Shown here in pieces: positions 41,998 through 52,200 of a stretch of DNA of 64,000 nt. The number at the start of each line of letters is the position of its first letter. Within the stretch, counting starts at the first letter, position 1. The notes beneath the pieces were generated by a model. The model was not told the DNA's origin. It made no database searches and saw only the letters and a program-made list of their open reading frames with translations. A program made the position numbers and the translations under genes. The DNA is taken from NCBI RefSeq assembly GCF_000483125.1, contig NZ_KI519553.1:283124-347123 (forward strand), in the 5' to 3' direction. The DNA comes from Atopobium fossor DSM 15642. GTDB lineage: Bacteria > Actinomycetota > Coriobacteriia > Coriobacteriales > Atopobiaceae.

Positions 41998-42432
41998 ATG
42001 GTAAAAAAGCGAAATAGCAGGCAAGATGCCATTCGTGATATTGTACGAAGTAAGTCTATTCGTACTCAGCGTGCCCTTGTACAGGAGCTCATGAATGATG
42101 GCTATAACTGTACGCAGGCAACTGTTTCCCGTGACATTGCAGATATGGGCCTTCGTAAGCTTCCTGAGGGTATTTATGTTTTGGCAGAGGACTTGCATCT
42201 GCAACGTATGGTTTCTGAGTTGGTACAGAGCGTTCGTCGTGTAGATAATCAAGTTTTGATTAAAGCTCAGCCTGGCACTGCTCCTGGTATTGCAGCTGCT
42301 ATTGATGCAGCAGATCTTCCAACTGTTGTTGGTTCTCTTGCTGGCAATGATACTATTTTGGTCGTTACAGATGCTGCTAAAACAGGCGCAGACTTTGAAG
42401 TATTGGTAAATAAGCTGCGTAGCGCTCAGTAA
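41998..42432 (+). CDS. argR: Arginine repressor ArgR
   Basis: The 144-residue winged-helix regulator of arginine metabolism has an N-terminal DNA-binding domain (RQDAIRDIVRSKSIRTQRALVQELMNDGYNCTQATVSRDIADMGL), where the TQATVSRDI recognition helix is diagnostic. The C-terminal hexamerisation and arginine-binding domain has VLIKAQPGTAPGIAAAIDAADLPTVVGSLAGNDTILV. The ATG at 41998 has GAGGAG 9 bases upstream and a striking dyad just before it. No arginine biosynthesis or deiminase genes are in the window, so its regulon lies elsewhere. A strong terminator follows. Confidence 0.96.
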   Translation: MVKKRNSRQDAIRDIVRSKSIRTQRALVQELMNDGYNCTQATVSRDIADMGLRKLPEGIYVLAEDLHLQRMVSELVQSVRRVDNQVLIKAQPGTAPGIAAAIDAADLPTVVGSLAGNDTILVVTDAAKTGADFEVLVNKLRSAQ

Positions 42433-42458
42433 AATTTACGCTGTCATAGCCAAGAATA

Positions 42459-42497
42459 AATCCCCCGTTTTGTTTTTGCTACAAGACGGGGGATTTT
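42459..42497. terminator. Terminator between argR and the PBP gene
   Basis: Arms AATCCCCCGT (42459-42468) and ACGGGGGATT (42486-42495) form a perfect 10-bp stem, with extra TTGT/ACAA pairing inside. TTTTGTTG follows on the plus strand. It probably serves both convergent genes. Confidence 0.9.
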
Positions 42498-42536
42498 GTT
42501 GTACATTGGCAAAGAAACATGAGCTTTTAGATGGGT

Positions 42537-44645
42537 TTATCGACCATCTCCTGTGTCTGCATCATCAGGAGGATTAGCCCCAGAGTCATCGGGTGCAATG
42601 GGGGAGTCAGCCTCGTTGTTTGGCGGCTCTTGTGGTTGAGGCTCTTCTGGTTGCTGCTCCTCAACTTCTGTTTCCATAGTGGTCTCTGCAGTAGTTTCCG
42701 GCGTGTTAGGTTTTTTATTCTGTGCAAAGGACCATGAACTAGCTGGTTTATAGCTAGGAGCTGGACTTGAAGTAAATTCCTGGCGCGCAACGCCACCTAA
42801 GGTCATATCTATATAACGACCAAAAATGGGGCAGGATGTGTTTGATGGATGGCCAGGAGAGCCATGTACGTAAATAGTCTTTTCTTCACGGAAGCCCGTC
42901 CAGACAGCAACAGTGGTTTGGGGTGTATAGCCTACAAACCAAAGGTCGCGGGCATTTTCTGTAGTGCCTGTCTTGCCAGCAATAGGCTGATTCACATTGC
43001 GAGAATAACTACGTACCGCTGTAGCGGTACCGCTATTTACAACACCTTGAAGTACTTGCGTAGTTGCATATGCTACTTCACCAGAAATGGCTTGCGTTGC
43101 CTGCTCTTTGTGTTCATACACGGTGTTGTTGTTACGATCTTCAATCTTGGTAATAGCTACAGCATCGCGATGAATGCCATTATTTGCCAAGGTTGAATAA
43201 GCTTCTGCCATTTGCAGGGGAGGAACACCAATGGTACCCAAGGTAATAGAAGCATATGAAGGAATATCAACCTTAATGCCCATACTTTTTGCTGTACTAG
43301 AAATACTTGCGCCACCAATTGCTTGTGCAACTTGTACATAGCCTGTGTTGGAAGAAAGCTCTGTTGCACGTGCAAAAGAGATGGTGCCGTAATTAGTATT
43401 GCCATAGTTCTGGACTCGCCAGGTGGGGGTTACCTGGATGGGTGAATTACAGTTAAGGTAGGTTTGTGGATTAAAGCCTTGAGAAATAGCTGCAGTGAGC
43501 GTAAACGCCTTAAAACTCGAACCAGGTTGGCGGCGTGCCTGAGTTGCCAAGTTAAATTGGTTGGTGTCATAGTCACGGCCACCAACCATAGCGTCAATGT
43601 AGCCGTTTTGATTATTGATTGCCACTAAAGCACTTTCCAACTCACCGTTACCAATGGCATCAAGCTGTGCTTGGACGGCCTTCTCGGCAGCATCCTGTTT
43701 GTCAGGGTCTAACGTGGTGTAAACCTTTAAACCACCCTGGTAGATGGTTTTGACATCAAAGTCTTCCGATAAAAGTGAAGCAATGTAGCTGGTAAAGTAG
43801 GGATACTTACCCTTTTCGCTGGTAACGGATTGGCCACGACTAAGAACAATATCTTCTTGGGATGCTGCATCGTACTCTTCTTGTGTAATATCGCCAGCTT
43901 TAAGCATACGCCTTAAAACAACATTACGACGGGACTTAGAGTCATTGGGGTTAACCGTAGGATCATACGCAGTAGGAGAGTTGGGGATACCAACAAGCGT
44001 TGCTGCCTCTGCAAGCGTGAGTTCATTGGCATGTTTATTGAAGTAGGTAATTGCAGCTGCTTCAATGCCGTATGCACCTTGACCATAGTAAATGGTATTG
44101 AGGTACATCATGAGAATCTGCTCTTTGGTATAGGTCTTTTCCATCTCTACGGCAATGTAAGCTTCACGCACTTTACGTTTGACCGTCCTATCAAATTGTT
44201 CGTCAGATAAAACGGTGTTACGTACGAGCTGTTGAGTAATGGTGGATGCACCCTCGGAGCCACCGGAAGCATTGGAAAATATTGCACGCATGATGCCATA
44301 GGGGTCTACACCATTGTGCTTGTAAAAACGGATGTCTTCGGTATCTACCGTGCCCTTAATAACGTAAGGGGAAACATCTTCCATGGTGACACTTTTACGG
44401 TTTTGCAGGTAGAAGTTTGCAATGACATTACCTTTAACGTCATATACGGTAGTTGGTTCTGCAACTAGGTATGCGTCTGCAGATTTATAGTCTGGCAAGT
44501 CTGTAAGCCAAAAGGCCATGAGCGAACCCAAAGAGACTGCTAGCGCTAGACCAAGCAGACCAATAAAACCAAAGACGCCAAGTACACCAAAGCCAAAAGC
44601 ATGTGTTTGAGCATGCCTATGAGCTCTACGTGTGCGAACACCCAT
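42537..44645 (-). CDS. Class A penicillin-binding protein (PBP1A-like)
   Basis: This bifunctional peptidoglycan glycosyltransferase and transpeptidase has 702 residues. A transmembrane anchor lies near residues 20-45. The GT51 domain has EDIRFYKHNGVDPYGI (catalytic Glu) and STITQQLVRN, and its tail ends near 240. The transpeptidase has SxxK in PGSSFKAF near residue 376, SxN in SSNTGYV near 430, and KTG in KTGTTENARD near 557. A Pro/Glu-rich disordered tail of about 75 residues ends the protein. The start has GAGGAGG upstream. A -35/-10 pair is visible at 44731-44759. Confidence 0.97.
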   Translation of the reverse strand: MGVRTRRAHRHAQTHAFGFGVLGVFGFIGLLGLALAVSLGSLMAFWLTDLPDYKSADAYLVAEPTTVYDVKGNVIANFYLQNRKSVTMEDVSPYVIKGTVDTEDIRFYKHNGVDPYGIMRAIFSNASGGSEGASTITQQLVRNTVLSDEQFDRTVKRKVREAYIAVEMEKTYTKEQILMMYLNTIYYGQGAYGIEAAAITYFNKHANELTLAEAATLVGIPNSPTAYDPTVNPNDSKSRRNVVLRRMLKAGDITQEEYDAASQEDIVLSRGQSVTSEKGKYPYFTSYIASLLSEDFDVKTIYQGGLKVYTTLDPDKQDAAEKAVQAQLDAIGNGELESALVAINNQNGYIDAMVGGRDYDTNQFNLATQARRQPGSSFKAFTLTAAISQGFNPQTYLNCNSPIQVTPTWRVQNYGNTNYGTISFARATELSSNTGYVQVAQAIGGASISSTAKSMGIKVDIPSYASITLGTIGVPPLQMAEAYSTLANNGIHRDAVAITKIEDRNNNTVYEHKEQATQAISGEVAYATTQVLQGVVNSGTATAVRSYSRNVNQPIAGKTGTTENARDLWFVGYTPQTTVAVWTGFREEKTIYVHGSPGHPSNTSCPIFGRYIDMTLGGVARQEFTSSPAPSYKPASSWSFAQNKKPNTPETTAETTMETEVEEQQPEEPQPQEPPNNEADSPIAPDDSGANPPDDADTGDGR

Positions 44646-44730
44646 TAAAATCCTCCTCTAGTTCGCCCATTGGAAGATAGCCTGTGCACACTTGTGACAG
44701 GATGCGAACGTAAGTAACACTTAATTGTGA

Positions 44731-44759
44731 ACTATCTTGCCCCATAAAGTACTTATCAA
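44731..44759 (-). promoter_or_regulatory. Promoter of the class A PBP gene
   Basis: On the minus strand TTGATA and GATAGT are separated by 17 bases, giving a start about 80 bases upstream of the gene. The rest of the 271-bp gap to the DUF6056 gene shows only a weak forward TATAGC box near 44878. Confidence 0.45.
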
Positions 44760-44916
44760 CAAAAAATGTATTTGCATTACCTGGTATTTTACAGCTAACT
44801 TCACAGGCGTATCACACTCGAGACGCTTAGGTTACACTACTGTAAGTTTGTTCTTTCTTGTAAAAAGCAATTGTGCTGTATAGCTAAGCAAAAAAGCGTA
44901 TCTAAAAGGAGCGCGT

Positions 44917-46476
44917 ATGGACATGCAAGGCAAGCAGCTAACTTGGCAAAAATACTTTCGTACGCTGGGCGTAGGAAGTGTTATTGCGTTATGTCTTGTG
45001 GTATTCCCCTTACTTGTCATCTCTATTTTTAATCATTCCTATGCAGATGACTGGCATTATGGCGTATGGGCGCATCTTGCCTGGCAACAATCAAATGGAA
45101 GTGTGTTGGCTGCAGTAACAGAAGCTTTTCGGCAAGTTGGAGTTGCGTGGTTTGAATGGCAGGGTACCTATTCAGCTATTTTTTTGATGGCACTCCAACC
45201 TGGTGTTTTCTCGGAAAGTGCTTATGTGGTAAGTGCATGGATTGTTCTTGCCCTGCTGATAAGTTGCACGTTTTATTTTGTGCGTACAAGTATGCGAGTT
45301 TGTTTGCATGATGATAGTTATGCGTGGCTTAGTGTGGGATCCGTGCTGCTCATGGTGCAATTGCTGTTGCAGCCAAGTCCGGTAGAAGGCATTTTTTGGT
45401 ATAACAGCGCCATTTATTACACGGGATACCATGCTCTTTTGTTGCTACTCATTGGCGTTATTGTTAAGACGATGACTGTCGAGAAAACTCGGGTGTTTGT
45501 TGCTCGAACGTTTATGGCAACGCTATTGGCACTCTTCATTGCAGGAGGTAATTTTGTAACGCTCCTAGTGGCACTCGAGTTGGGAATTGCTGCAACTATT
45601 GCTGCGATTGTAAGGCGAAGCTCCAAGCTCATTGGTTTGGCGGTACCTACTATTGCGCTCGTATTGGGAGCTATCGTAAGCTTTTCTGCTCCAGGCAATG
45701 AGGTGCGACAGGTAACACAATTTCCAGACACCAAACTAGGAGTAGTGGATACTATTGTGCAATCTACCGCTGCATCTATACGTTGGCTTATGGAATGGTC
45801 AAGCGGCTTTGTGCTTATCATGCTGCTATTTTTACTTCCTCTTTTTGTATATATACTGCACAAGAGTGGTGCTATACAAAAAACTAGTTTTGCCTGTCCG
45901 GGTTGGGTAAGCGTGGGCAGCATGGCGCTATTTGCTTCTAGTTTTACGCCAACGTTTTATTCCATGAGTACAGCAGGTCCTGGGCGTGTACAAAATTGTC
46001 GTTTTGATTTGCTCATCATCTTGCTGGCAGTAAACCTTGTGTGGTGGACGGGTTGGGTACTGCATAAGCGCTGTTCAGAGGCTACTGAGGAGTCAAGTGT
46101 AAACGTACATACTCAGCCGATTTTATCGGCAAAAAAGACGATAGGTATTTGTGCAGGTATAGGACTTATTTTTATAGTTTGCTTGGGAACCGTATACATA
46201 GAGGATTCCTATCGAGAAAAACTATCGAGTTTGTCTGCTTTGCATTCCCTAGTAACTGGTCAAGCTCAAGCATATGAAAGCCAAGTTTCCAACCGTATGT
46301 ATTTGATAGAAACCTCACATGAACAAGAAGTTGAGGTGCCGTTTTATCGTAATGTGCCTCATGTGTTGCTTATGGGCGACATCAAAGACAACATGGATAA
46401 TTACATCAATTATCGCTTGGCTCAATGGTATGGAAAAAAATCAATCATTGGATATTCACTGCAAACAAAAAAGTAG
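44917..46476 (+). CDS. DUF6056-family polytopic membrane protein
   Basis: The 519-residue membrane protein has about 11 hydrophobic segments. An early extracytoplasmic motif YADDWHYGVWAHLAWQQ and a WFEWQGTYSAIF segment match DUF6056 proteins, which resemble GT-C glycosyltransferases with an acidic ADDW catalytic-like loop near residues 38-43. It may transfer a lipid-linked sugar to surface polymers; the function is not proven. AAAGGAG precedes the ATG. Its neighbours include several glycan genes. A terminator lies about 90 bases after the stop, in the tyrS leader. Confidence 0.8.
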   Translation: MDMQGKQLTWQKYFRTLGVGSVIALCLVVFPLLVISIFNHSYADDWHYGVWAHLAWQQSNGSVLAAVTEAFRQVGVAWFEWQGTYSAIFLMALQPGVFSESAYVVSAWIVLALLISCTFYFVRTSMRVCLHDDSYAWLSVGSVLLMVQLLLQPSPVEGIFWYNSAIYYTGYHALLLLLIGVIVKTMTVEKTRVFVARTFMATLLALFIAGGNFVTLLVALELGIAATIAAIVRRSSKLIGLAVPTIALVLGAIVSFSAPGNEVRQVTQFPDTKLGVVDTIVQSTAASIRWLMEWSSGFVLIMLLFLLPLFVYILHKSGAIQKTSFACPGWVSVGSMALFASSFTPTFYSMSTAGPGRVQNCRFDLLIILLAVNLVWWTGWVLHKRCSEATEESSVNVHTQPILSAKKTIGICAGIGLIFIVCLGTVYIEDSYREKLSSLSALHSLVTGQAQAYESQVSNRMYLIETSHEQEVEVPFYRNVPHVLLMGDIKDNMDNYINYRLAQWYGKKSIIGYSLQTKK

Positions 46477-46567
46477 GTAGTAGTGTTTAGTTGCGGTTTT
46501 ATTTAATCACGTAAGTTGTAGATACATGTTGTGTGTTCGTGCGCTATTCTTTAAAAATGAAACTATG

Positions 46568-46596
46568 GACGTGTAGTTTTTCTGCACGTCTTTTTT
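46568..46596 (+). terminator. Terminator-like hairpin directly upstream of tyrS
   Basis: GACGTG and CACGTC arms, plus AG/CT after a mismatch, enclose a T-rich loop and are followed by six T. It lies 37 bases before the tyrS start, so it may end the DUF6056 transcript or act as an attenuator for tyrS. No T-box specifier or T-box sequence is seen. Confidence 0.75.
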
Positions 46597-46632
46597 GTAA
46601 GGTAAATCATATAACCCATGGAGGGTAGAGCA

Positions 46633-47850
46633 TTGCTTTCCGTTGATGAGCAACTTAAGGTAATTACTTCTGGAACTATGCAGATTGTTCCTTTGGATGA
46701 GCTAAAAAAGAAGCTCGAGAAGGGCACTCCTCTCAACATTAAGCTGGGCGTAGATCCAACCAGTCCAGATTTGCATTTAGGTCATGCGGTACCTTTGCGT
46801 AAAATGCGTCAATTTCAAGATTTGGGACACAAAGTAACGCTCATTATTGGTAATGGCACCGCTCTGATTGGTGATCCATCGGGTCGTGACTCCACTCGTC
46901 CTCCTCTTACAGAAGAGCAGGTAGAAGAAAATGCCAAGACATATGTAGCTCAAGCAATGAAGGTACTTGACCCTAACAAGACCACTATTGTGCACAACGG
47001 TGAGTGGCTCAAGCCCATGCAGCTTTCTGACATGCTGGGTCTTATGAGTAAATTTAATGTTGCGCGAATCCTAGAGCGCGAGGATTTCCATAACCGCTAT
47101 ACCAACGGCATGTCTATCTCTTTGCATGAGTTCATTTATCCCGTCCTGCAGGCATATGATTCTGTGGTGATTAATGCGGACGTAGAAATGGGCGGTAACG
47201 ATCAAATCTTTAACTTGCTTGCTGGTCGTGACCTCATGCGCGCTCAAGGCATGGAGCCTCAAGTTGCTCTGACTATGCCCTTGCTTGTTGGTCTTGACGG
47301 TACCAAAAAGATGTCCAAGAGCTATAAAAATTATGTGGGCTTAACTGATCCTGCAGATGATATGTATGGCAAGCTTATGTCTATTGCAGATGAACTTATT
47401 CCCATGTACTTCCGTCTGTGTTCTACACTTCACGTAGATGAGGTCGAGAAGATTGATGCTCAATTTGCAGATGGTACCGCTAACCCTTATGTCCTTAAGC
47501 GCATGTTAGCACGCAATATTTGTGATTTGTATCACGGTGAAGGTGCTGGTCAGGCGGCAGAAGACACTTTTGATGCAACCTTCAAGCGCAATGAGGTGCC
47601 CCAGGATATAGCTGAGTTTGCTTTAAGCGTTGTAGAGACAAACGATGAGGGTATGGTATATCTTGCTAAACTGATGATGGACGTTCAAATTGCAACGTCT
47701 GCTGGTGAGGCTCGCCGTCTCATTGACGGTGGCAGCGTCAAGATTAATGGTGAGGCTGTGGCCCCTAAGTGCTACAACGTAGTTCCAGAACTCTTCTCTG
47801 AAGGTACCACCATTCAGTCTGGCAAGCGTCGTTGGGCTCGATTGGTGTAG
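46633..47850 (+). CDS. tyrS: Tyrosyl-tRNA synthetase
   Basis: The 405-residue class I aminoacyl-tRNA synthetase charges tRNA-Tyr. The HIGH motif reads HLGHAVPL near residue 47, and the tyrosine-binding YPVLQAYDS and GGNDQIFNL follow. KMSKS is exact (KKMSKSYKN). A C-terminal S4 RNA-binding domain (GEARRLIDGGSVKINGEAV) is present. The TTG at 46633 is preferred because GGAGGG lies 7 bases upstream. The ATG 15 bases earlier has no ribosome binding site and would itself contain that purine stretch. The upstream hairpin at 46568 suggests possible attenuation. Confidence 0.97.
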   Translation: MLSVDEQLKVITSGTMQIVPLDELKKKLEKGTPLNIKLGVDPTSPDLHLGHAVPLRKMRQFQDLGHKVTLIIGNGTALIGDPSGRDSTRPPLTEEQVEENAKTYVAQAMKVLDPNKTTIVHNGEWLKPMQLSDMLGLMSKFNVARILEREDFHNRYTNGMSISLHEFIYPVLQAYDSVVINADVEMGGNDQIFNLLAGRDLMRAQGMEPQVALTMPLLVGLDGTKKMSKSYKNYVGLTDPADDMYGKLMSIADELIPMYFRLCSTLHVDEVEKIDAQFADGTANPYVLKRMLARNICDLYHGEGAGQAAEDTFDATFKRNEVPQDIAEFALSVVETNDEGMVYLAKLMMDVQIATSAGEARRLIDGGSVKINGEAVAPKCYNVVPELFSEGTTIQSGKRRWARLV

Positions 47851-47883
47851 TGTTTGACGTGCAGGTATTACTCGAAGGATAGC

Positions 47884-49248
47884 ATGGTTATTGCATTTCA
47901 ATACTGGCGATATGGCATAGGCGGTGGAGAGAGGGTAACAGCTGCTCTTATACAACGTTTTGTTGATGCTGGACATACGGTACTTCTTTTTACCGATATT
48001 GCACCTAGTGATACCGATCAGCCGCTTCCTCAAGGCGTGACTCATTATGTGTTTCCACAAACGCCAGAAGAGCGTGCCTCTTTTTTAAAAAAGCATTTTA
48101 AAGATGCACAGGTTGATATTTGTATCTATGGGTCTTGGATTTCTCCATTTGCAACACAGGATTGCAAGACAATTGTGCAGTCAGGTGTCAAGCTGGTGTA
48201 CATGGTGCATGGTTCAAGTGCCTATTTTATTGATAAGGCAAATGGTAATGAGCTTTTGCAGACCATGCAAAGCTGTGCTGAGCTTGCACATGCAGTTGTT
48301 TGTCTGAGTGAAGTTGATAAGCTCTTTTGGCAGGCATTTAATTCCAATGTATTTTGCATTCCCAATCCGGTTAATGACTATATACATCCTTCTACTACCC
48401 CGCGCGCACAGCATGGAAGTACCGTTGTATGGGTTGGACGCTTAGATCCTGTAGAAAAGTGTCCCGAATACGTTATTCAGGCGTTTACTCATACCCTACG
48501 CCAAGTACCACATGCCCAACTGTATTTAGTTGGAGGAGGAAGTCAAACATATGAGGCTAACTTACAACAACTTTGTAAACAATTAGGCATTGCAAAAAGC
48601 GTGCATTTTATTGGAGAGACACCCAATGCTGCTCCTTATTTGGAAAAAGCGGATGTCTATTGTCTTACCTCTCCAACTGAAGGATTTCCACTCGCACTTA
48701 CTGAGGCAATGTACGCAGCACTGCCAGTGGTAATGTTCCGTCTGCATAACCTTCTTATAACAGCTCACTGTGAAGAAGGTGTAGTGCAAGTAGATTTTGG
48801 GGACACACGTAGTCTTGGCGAGGGTTTAGCACGAGTGTTATGCATGGATGACGCAACATACAGCTGTATGAGTGCCTCTGTGCTTGCGCAAGCTGTACGC
48901 GTATGTTCTGTTGATTTACATCGGGCTTGGCAGCAAGTTTTTGAGTCTGTTCAACAGTCCGAACTTGCTAATAAGTTGGATAAAGCCATTAAAAGCAGCG
49001 ATAATACATCCTTGCAGATACAACAAATGTTAGAGGGCTATCGACGTTTATCGGATAGTATCAAACAAAAAGATTGTTATATTTCTGCATTAGAGCAAAA
49101 TCAAACTGAGCAAGGAAAGAAACTGGAAGAATTACAGCAAGATTATACTGCTGTAATAAATTCAGTATCATTCAAAGTTGGAAGAAAGGTAACTGCTTTT
49201 CCACGTTTTATTCGTTCTAAGCTATATAAATCTGATACGAAGCATTAA
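47884..49248 (+). CDS. Family 4 glycosyltransferase with C-terminal coiled coil
   Basis: This 454-residue GT-B glycosyltransferase has the nucleotide-sugar side in VVWVGRLDPVEKCPEYVIQAF and the ADVYCLTSPTEGFPLALTEAM loop (EGFPLALTE, the family acidic motif) near residue 265. The N-terminal part starts VIAFQYWRYGIGGGERV. The last 90 residues are Gln/Lys/Glu-rich and probably coiled coil, ending in a basic segment that may touch the membrane. The ATG at 47884 with GAAGGA upstream is the likely start. It precedes a multidomain glycosyltransferase gene, so both probably build a surface polysaccharide. Confidence 0.92.
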   Translation: MVIAFQYWRYGIGGGERVTAALIQRFVDAGHTVLLFTDIAPSDTDQPLPQGVTHYVFPQTPEERASFLKKHFKDAQVDICIYGSWISPFATQDCKTIVQSGVKLVYMVHGSSAYFIDKANGNELLQTMQSCAELAHAVVCLSEVDKLFWQAFNSNVFCIPNPVNDYIHPSTTPRAQHGSTVVWVGRLDPVEKCPEYVIQAFTHTLRQVPHAQLYLVGGGSQTYEANLQQLCKQLGIAKSVHFIGETPNAAPYLEKADVYCLTSPTEGFPLALTEAMYAALPVVMFRLHNLLITAHCEEGVVQVDFGDTRSLGEGLARVLCMDDATYSCMSASVLAQAVRVCSVDLHRAWQQVFESVQQSELANKLDKAIKSSDNTSLQIQQMLEGYRRLSDSIKQKDCYISALEQNQTEQGKKLEELQQDYTAVINSVSFKVGRKVTAFPRFIRSKLYKSDTKH

Positions 49249-49280
49249 GTATCAAGACACACAAACTCGGAGACATGCTC

Positions 49281-52200
49281 ATGGCACTTATATCTCTTGT
49301 AGTACCTGCCTACAACATTGAGAAGTTCATTGGTCGTTGTTTGACGAGCCTTAAGAATCAGACGTTTAACGACTTTGAGGTCATAATCGTTGATGATGCG
49401 AGTACTGATGCTACTGCATTGGAAATTGAAAAAGTCATTTATGGCGATAGTCGTTTTGTAGTGGTTCGTCATGAGGAAAACCGCGGCTTGCATCTTGCCC
49501 GTAAATCTGGCGTAGCAGCTGCTAAAGGCACATACATTATCTTTATTGATGGCGATGATGAGCTGGCAAGTGAAACGCTTGAACGCACAATAGAACGCAT
49601 GCGTAAAACACCATGTGATATTTTGCATTTTGGTATTAAGGTAATATCTGAAGAAGAAACCCTTCCAGAGGAATATTTACTGCACGATGATAACAAAGCT
49701 GGTTTTCCTCGTATTGAAGGTAAAGACATCATTCATAAAACATATGATGAGACCTATGGTTTTAGTCTTGACTGGCGCGTAACACATCGCTTGTTTAATG
49801 CACAAATTGTAAAAGAAGCATTCTCAGAGATGCCCGACCTGTGTTTGTATAGGGCCGAGGATAGTTTTGAATCTTTGATCATTACTTCCAAAGCTTCTTC
49901 AATAGAGTTTATGGATGAGTATTTAGGTTATCTGTATTATTTTGGACGTGGCATAACGGGAGTCTCCGAAATTGATCTTTTAGATTTCGAGAAGCACTGC
50001 GAGCAGATGGCCTCATGTATTGCTGCAGGTAAGCGTTATGCTCAGCAACATCCTCATGCTATTCCGCAAGCATGTCTTGATGGCTTCATGTATCAAAATA
50101 CCGTGATTATTGCTAATGAATGGCGTGATCGCGTTGCTCGAGAAGATAAAGAAATTGCAACAACAACTATGGTGCAGAACTTTGGCAAAGCACAAATAAA
50201 TACAGAGCTATGGCGTTTTGTGCGTGATCGAGCCTATGATTTTATTGCAAAAGGCATTCTTCCAGAAAATGCTGACATTTTATATCTTTTTTATAAATTG
50301 GCACAAGATACCAGCGGCACTACGGATGACGTAAAGATACTGCGTCGTATGAATTCTATGCAGCGTGTTGCACAAGGCCATATGGAGCAGTTGCGTGGTG
50401 AGCTTAAGAAGCAGGAGTATGCAGCTCAAGACCTACGCATTTTTGTTACTACTCACAAGCGAGTAGACCTTCCAGAATCACCTGTATTTCAGCCAGTGCA
50501 AGTAGGAGGTCTTCTCAAAAATTCTGGCTCTCGTTTTGTGGATGCCTTCCATGATGATGAGGGCGAGAATATCAGTGAAAGGAACCCTCTGTACTGTGAA
50601 ATGACAGTTCAGTATTGGGCATGGAAAAATGCCATGGCAGACTACATGGGATTTTGCCATTATCGCCGTTACTTTAATTTCTCGGAAATTGAGTATGAAG
50701 AAAACCCATATGGCGAGGTGATGGATAGCTTTATTGATGCTAAGACCATTGCCAAATATGGTTTGGATTCAATAAGCGCTCGTAAGTGTATTGAGGGCTA
50801 CGATGTAATTACAACTGGTTTCCACGACCTGCGTAAAATGCCCGGCGACTTTGCAACGCCTTATGAGCAGTACAAGGCAGCGCCTTTGTTGCACATTGAG
50901 GATATAGATCTTCTGGTAACTATTATTGGTGAACTTCAACCCGATTACTTGGAAGATGCAAAGGCATTCTTTACGGGATATGAGAGCTGCTTCTGCAATA
51001 TGTACATCATGCGTGGGCAGATTTTCTCTGACTACTGTGAGTGGATATTTCCCATTTTGGAGAAATATTGTAACGAAGCCAATATGCAGCATTACAGCAA
51101 GGAAGCTCTGCGCACGCCTGGTCACTTAGCAGAGCGTTTGTTTAATGTTTATTACAAACATGCAATGCGTACAAATGCCGGCTGGAAGACTAAACAACTT
51201 CAGTGCGTTCACTTTGAGCAACCCGATAAGACCTATGGCCTGCAGCCTATTGTGGATATGTGTTCTGATGCGTTGGGTAAAAAAATCGTTCCTGTGGTAT
51301 TTGCTTCGGACAATACCTATGTTCCCATGTTGTCTACCACGATGTATTCCATGTTGTGTAATGCTACTCCGTCTAATTTTTACGATATTGTGGTGCTTGA
51401 GCGCAATATTGACGGTGCTCGGCGCGAGGCTATCCAAAACATGGTTGCCAATTTTGGTAATGCGTCGGTGCGTTTTTACAATGTCTCTCGCATGATTCGC
51501 GGCTATGATTTATCTACCAATAACGAGCATATTTCACTGGAAACGTACTACCGCTTCTTGGTACAAGAGATTTTGTCGTTCTACGATAAGGTTTTGTATC
51601 TGGATTCTGACCTTATTGTGCGTGGCGATGTTTCTGAGCTCTTTGATACAGAGCTGGGTACTAACTTGCTTGCTGCTGCACATGATGTGGACTATCTGGG
51701 CAACCTTAATATGAACGATGGCAGTCGTATGAAGTACACAGTAGAGGAGTTGGGTCTTGTAGACCCGTATGCATATTTCCAAGCTGGTGTATTGGTGCTT
51801 AATACGGCACAGATGCGTAAGTTACATACGGTGCGTGAATGGATGGAAATTGTTTCTGAAGCGGATTTCATCTACGATGATCAAGATATTCTCAATGTGG
51901 AATGTCAAGGTCGTGTAACCTATTTGCCGTATGACTGGAATGTTATGCATGACTGTGGTGGTCGCGTTGCGTCTATCTTCCGTTTTGCACCCAACGATAC
52001 CTTTGATGCCTATAATGCATCGCGTGCTAATCCCAAGATTATTCACTATGCAGGCTGGGAAAAGCCGTGGGTTAATACACAGTGTGACTATTCCACTGAA
52101 TACTGGCGCTATGCTCGTGCGATGCCGTTTTTTGAAGAACTGATTTCTCGCATGATTGCTTCAATTGCTCCAGCAACGGATACCTCTATGGGCATGGCAA

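Noticed and set aside
46477-46632. T-box leader upstream of tyrS
   Set aside because: The leader is too short, no T-box core sequence or specifier loop is visible, and only a simple terminator hairpin is present.
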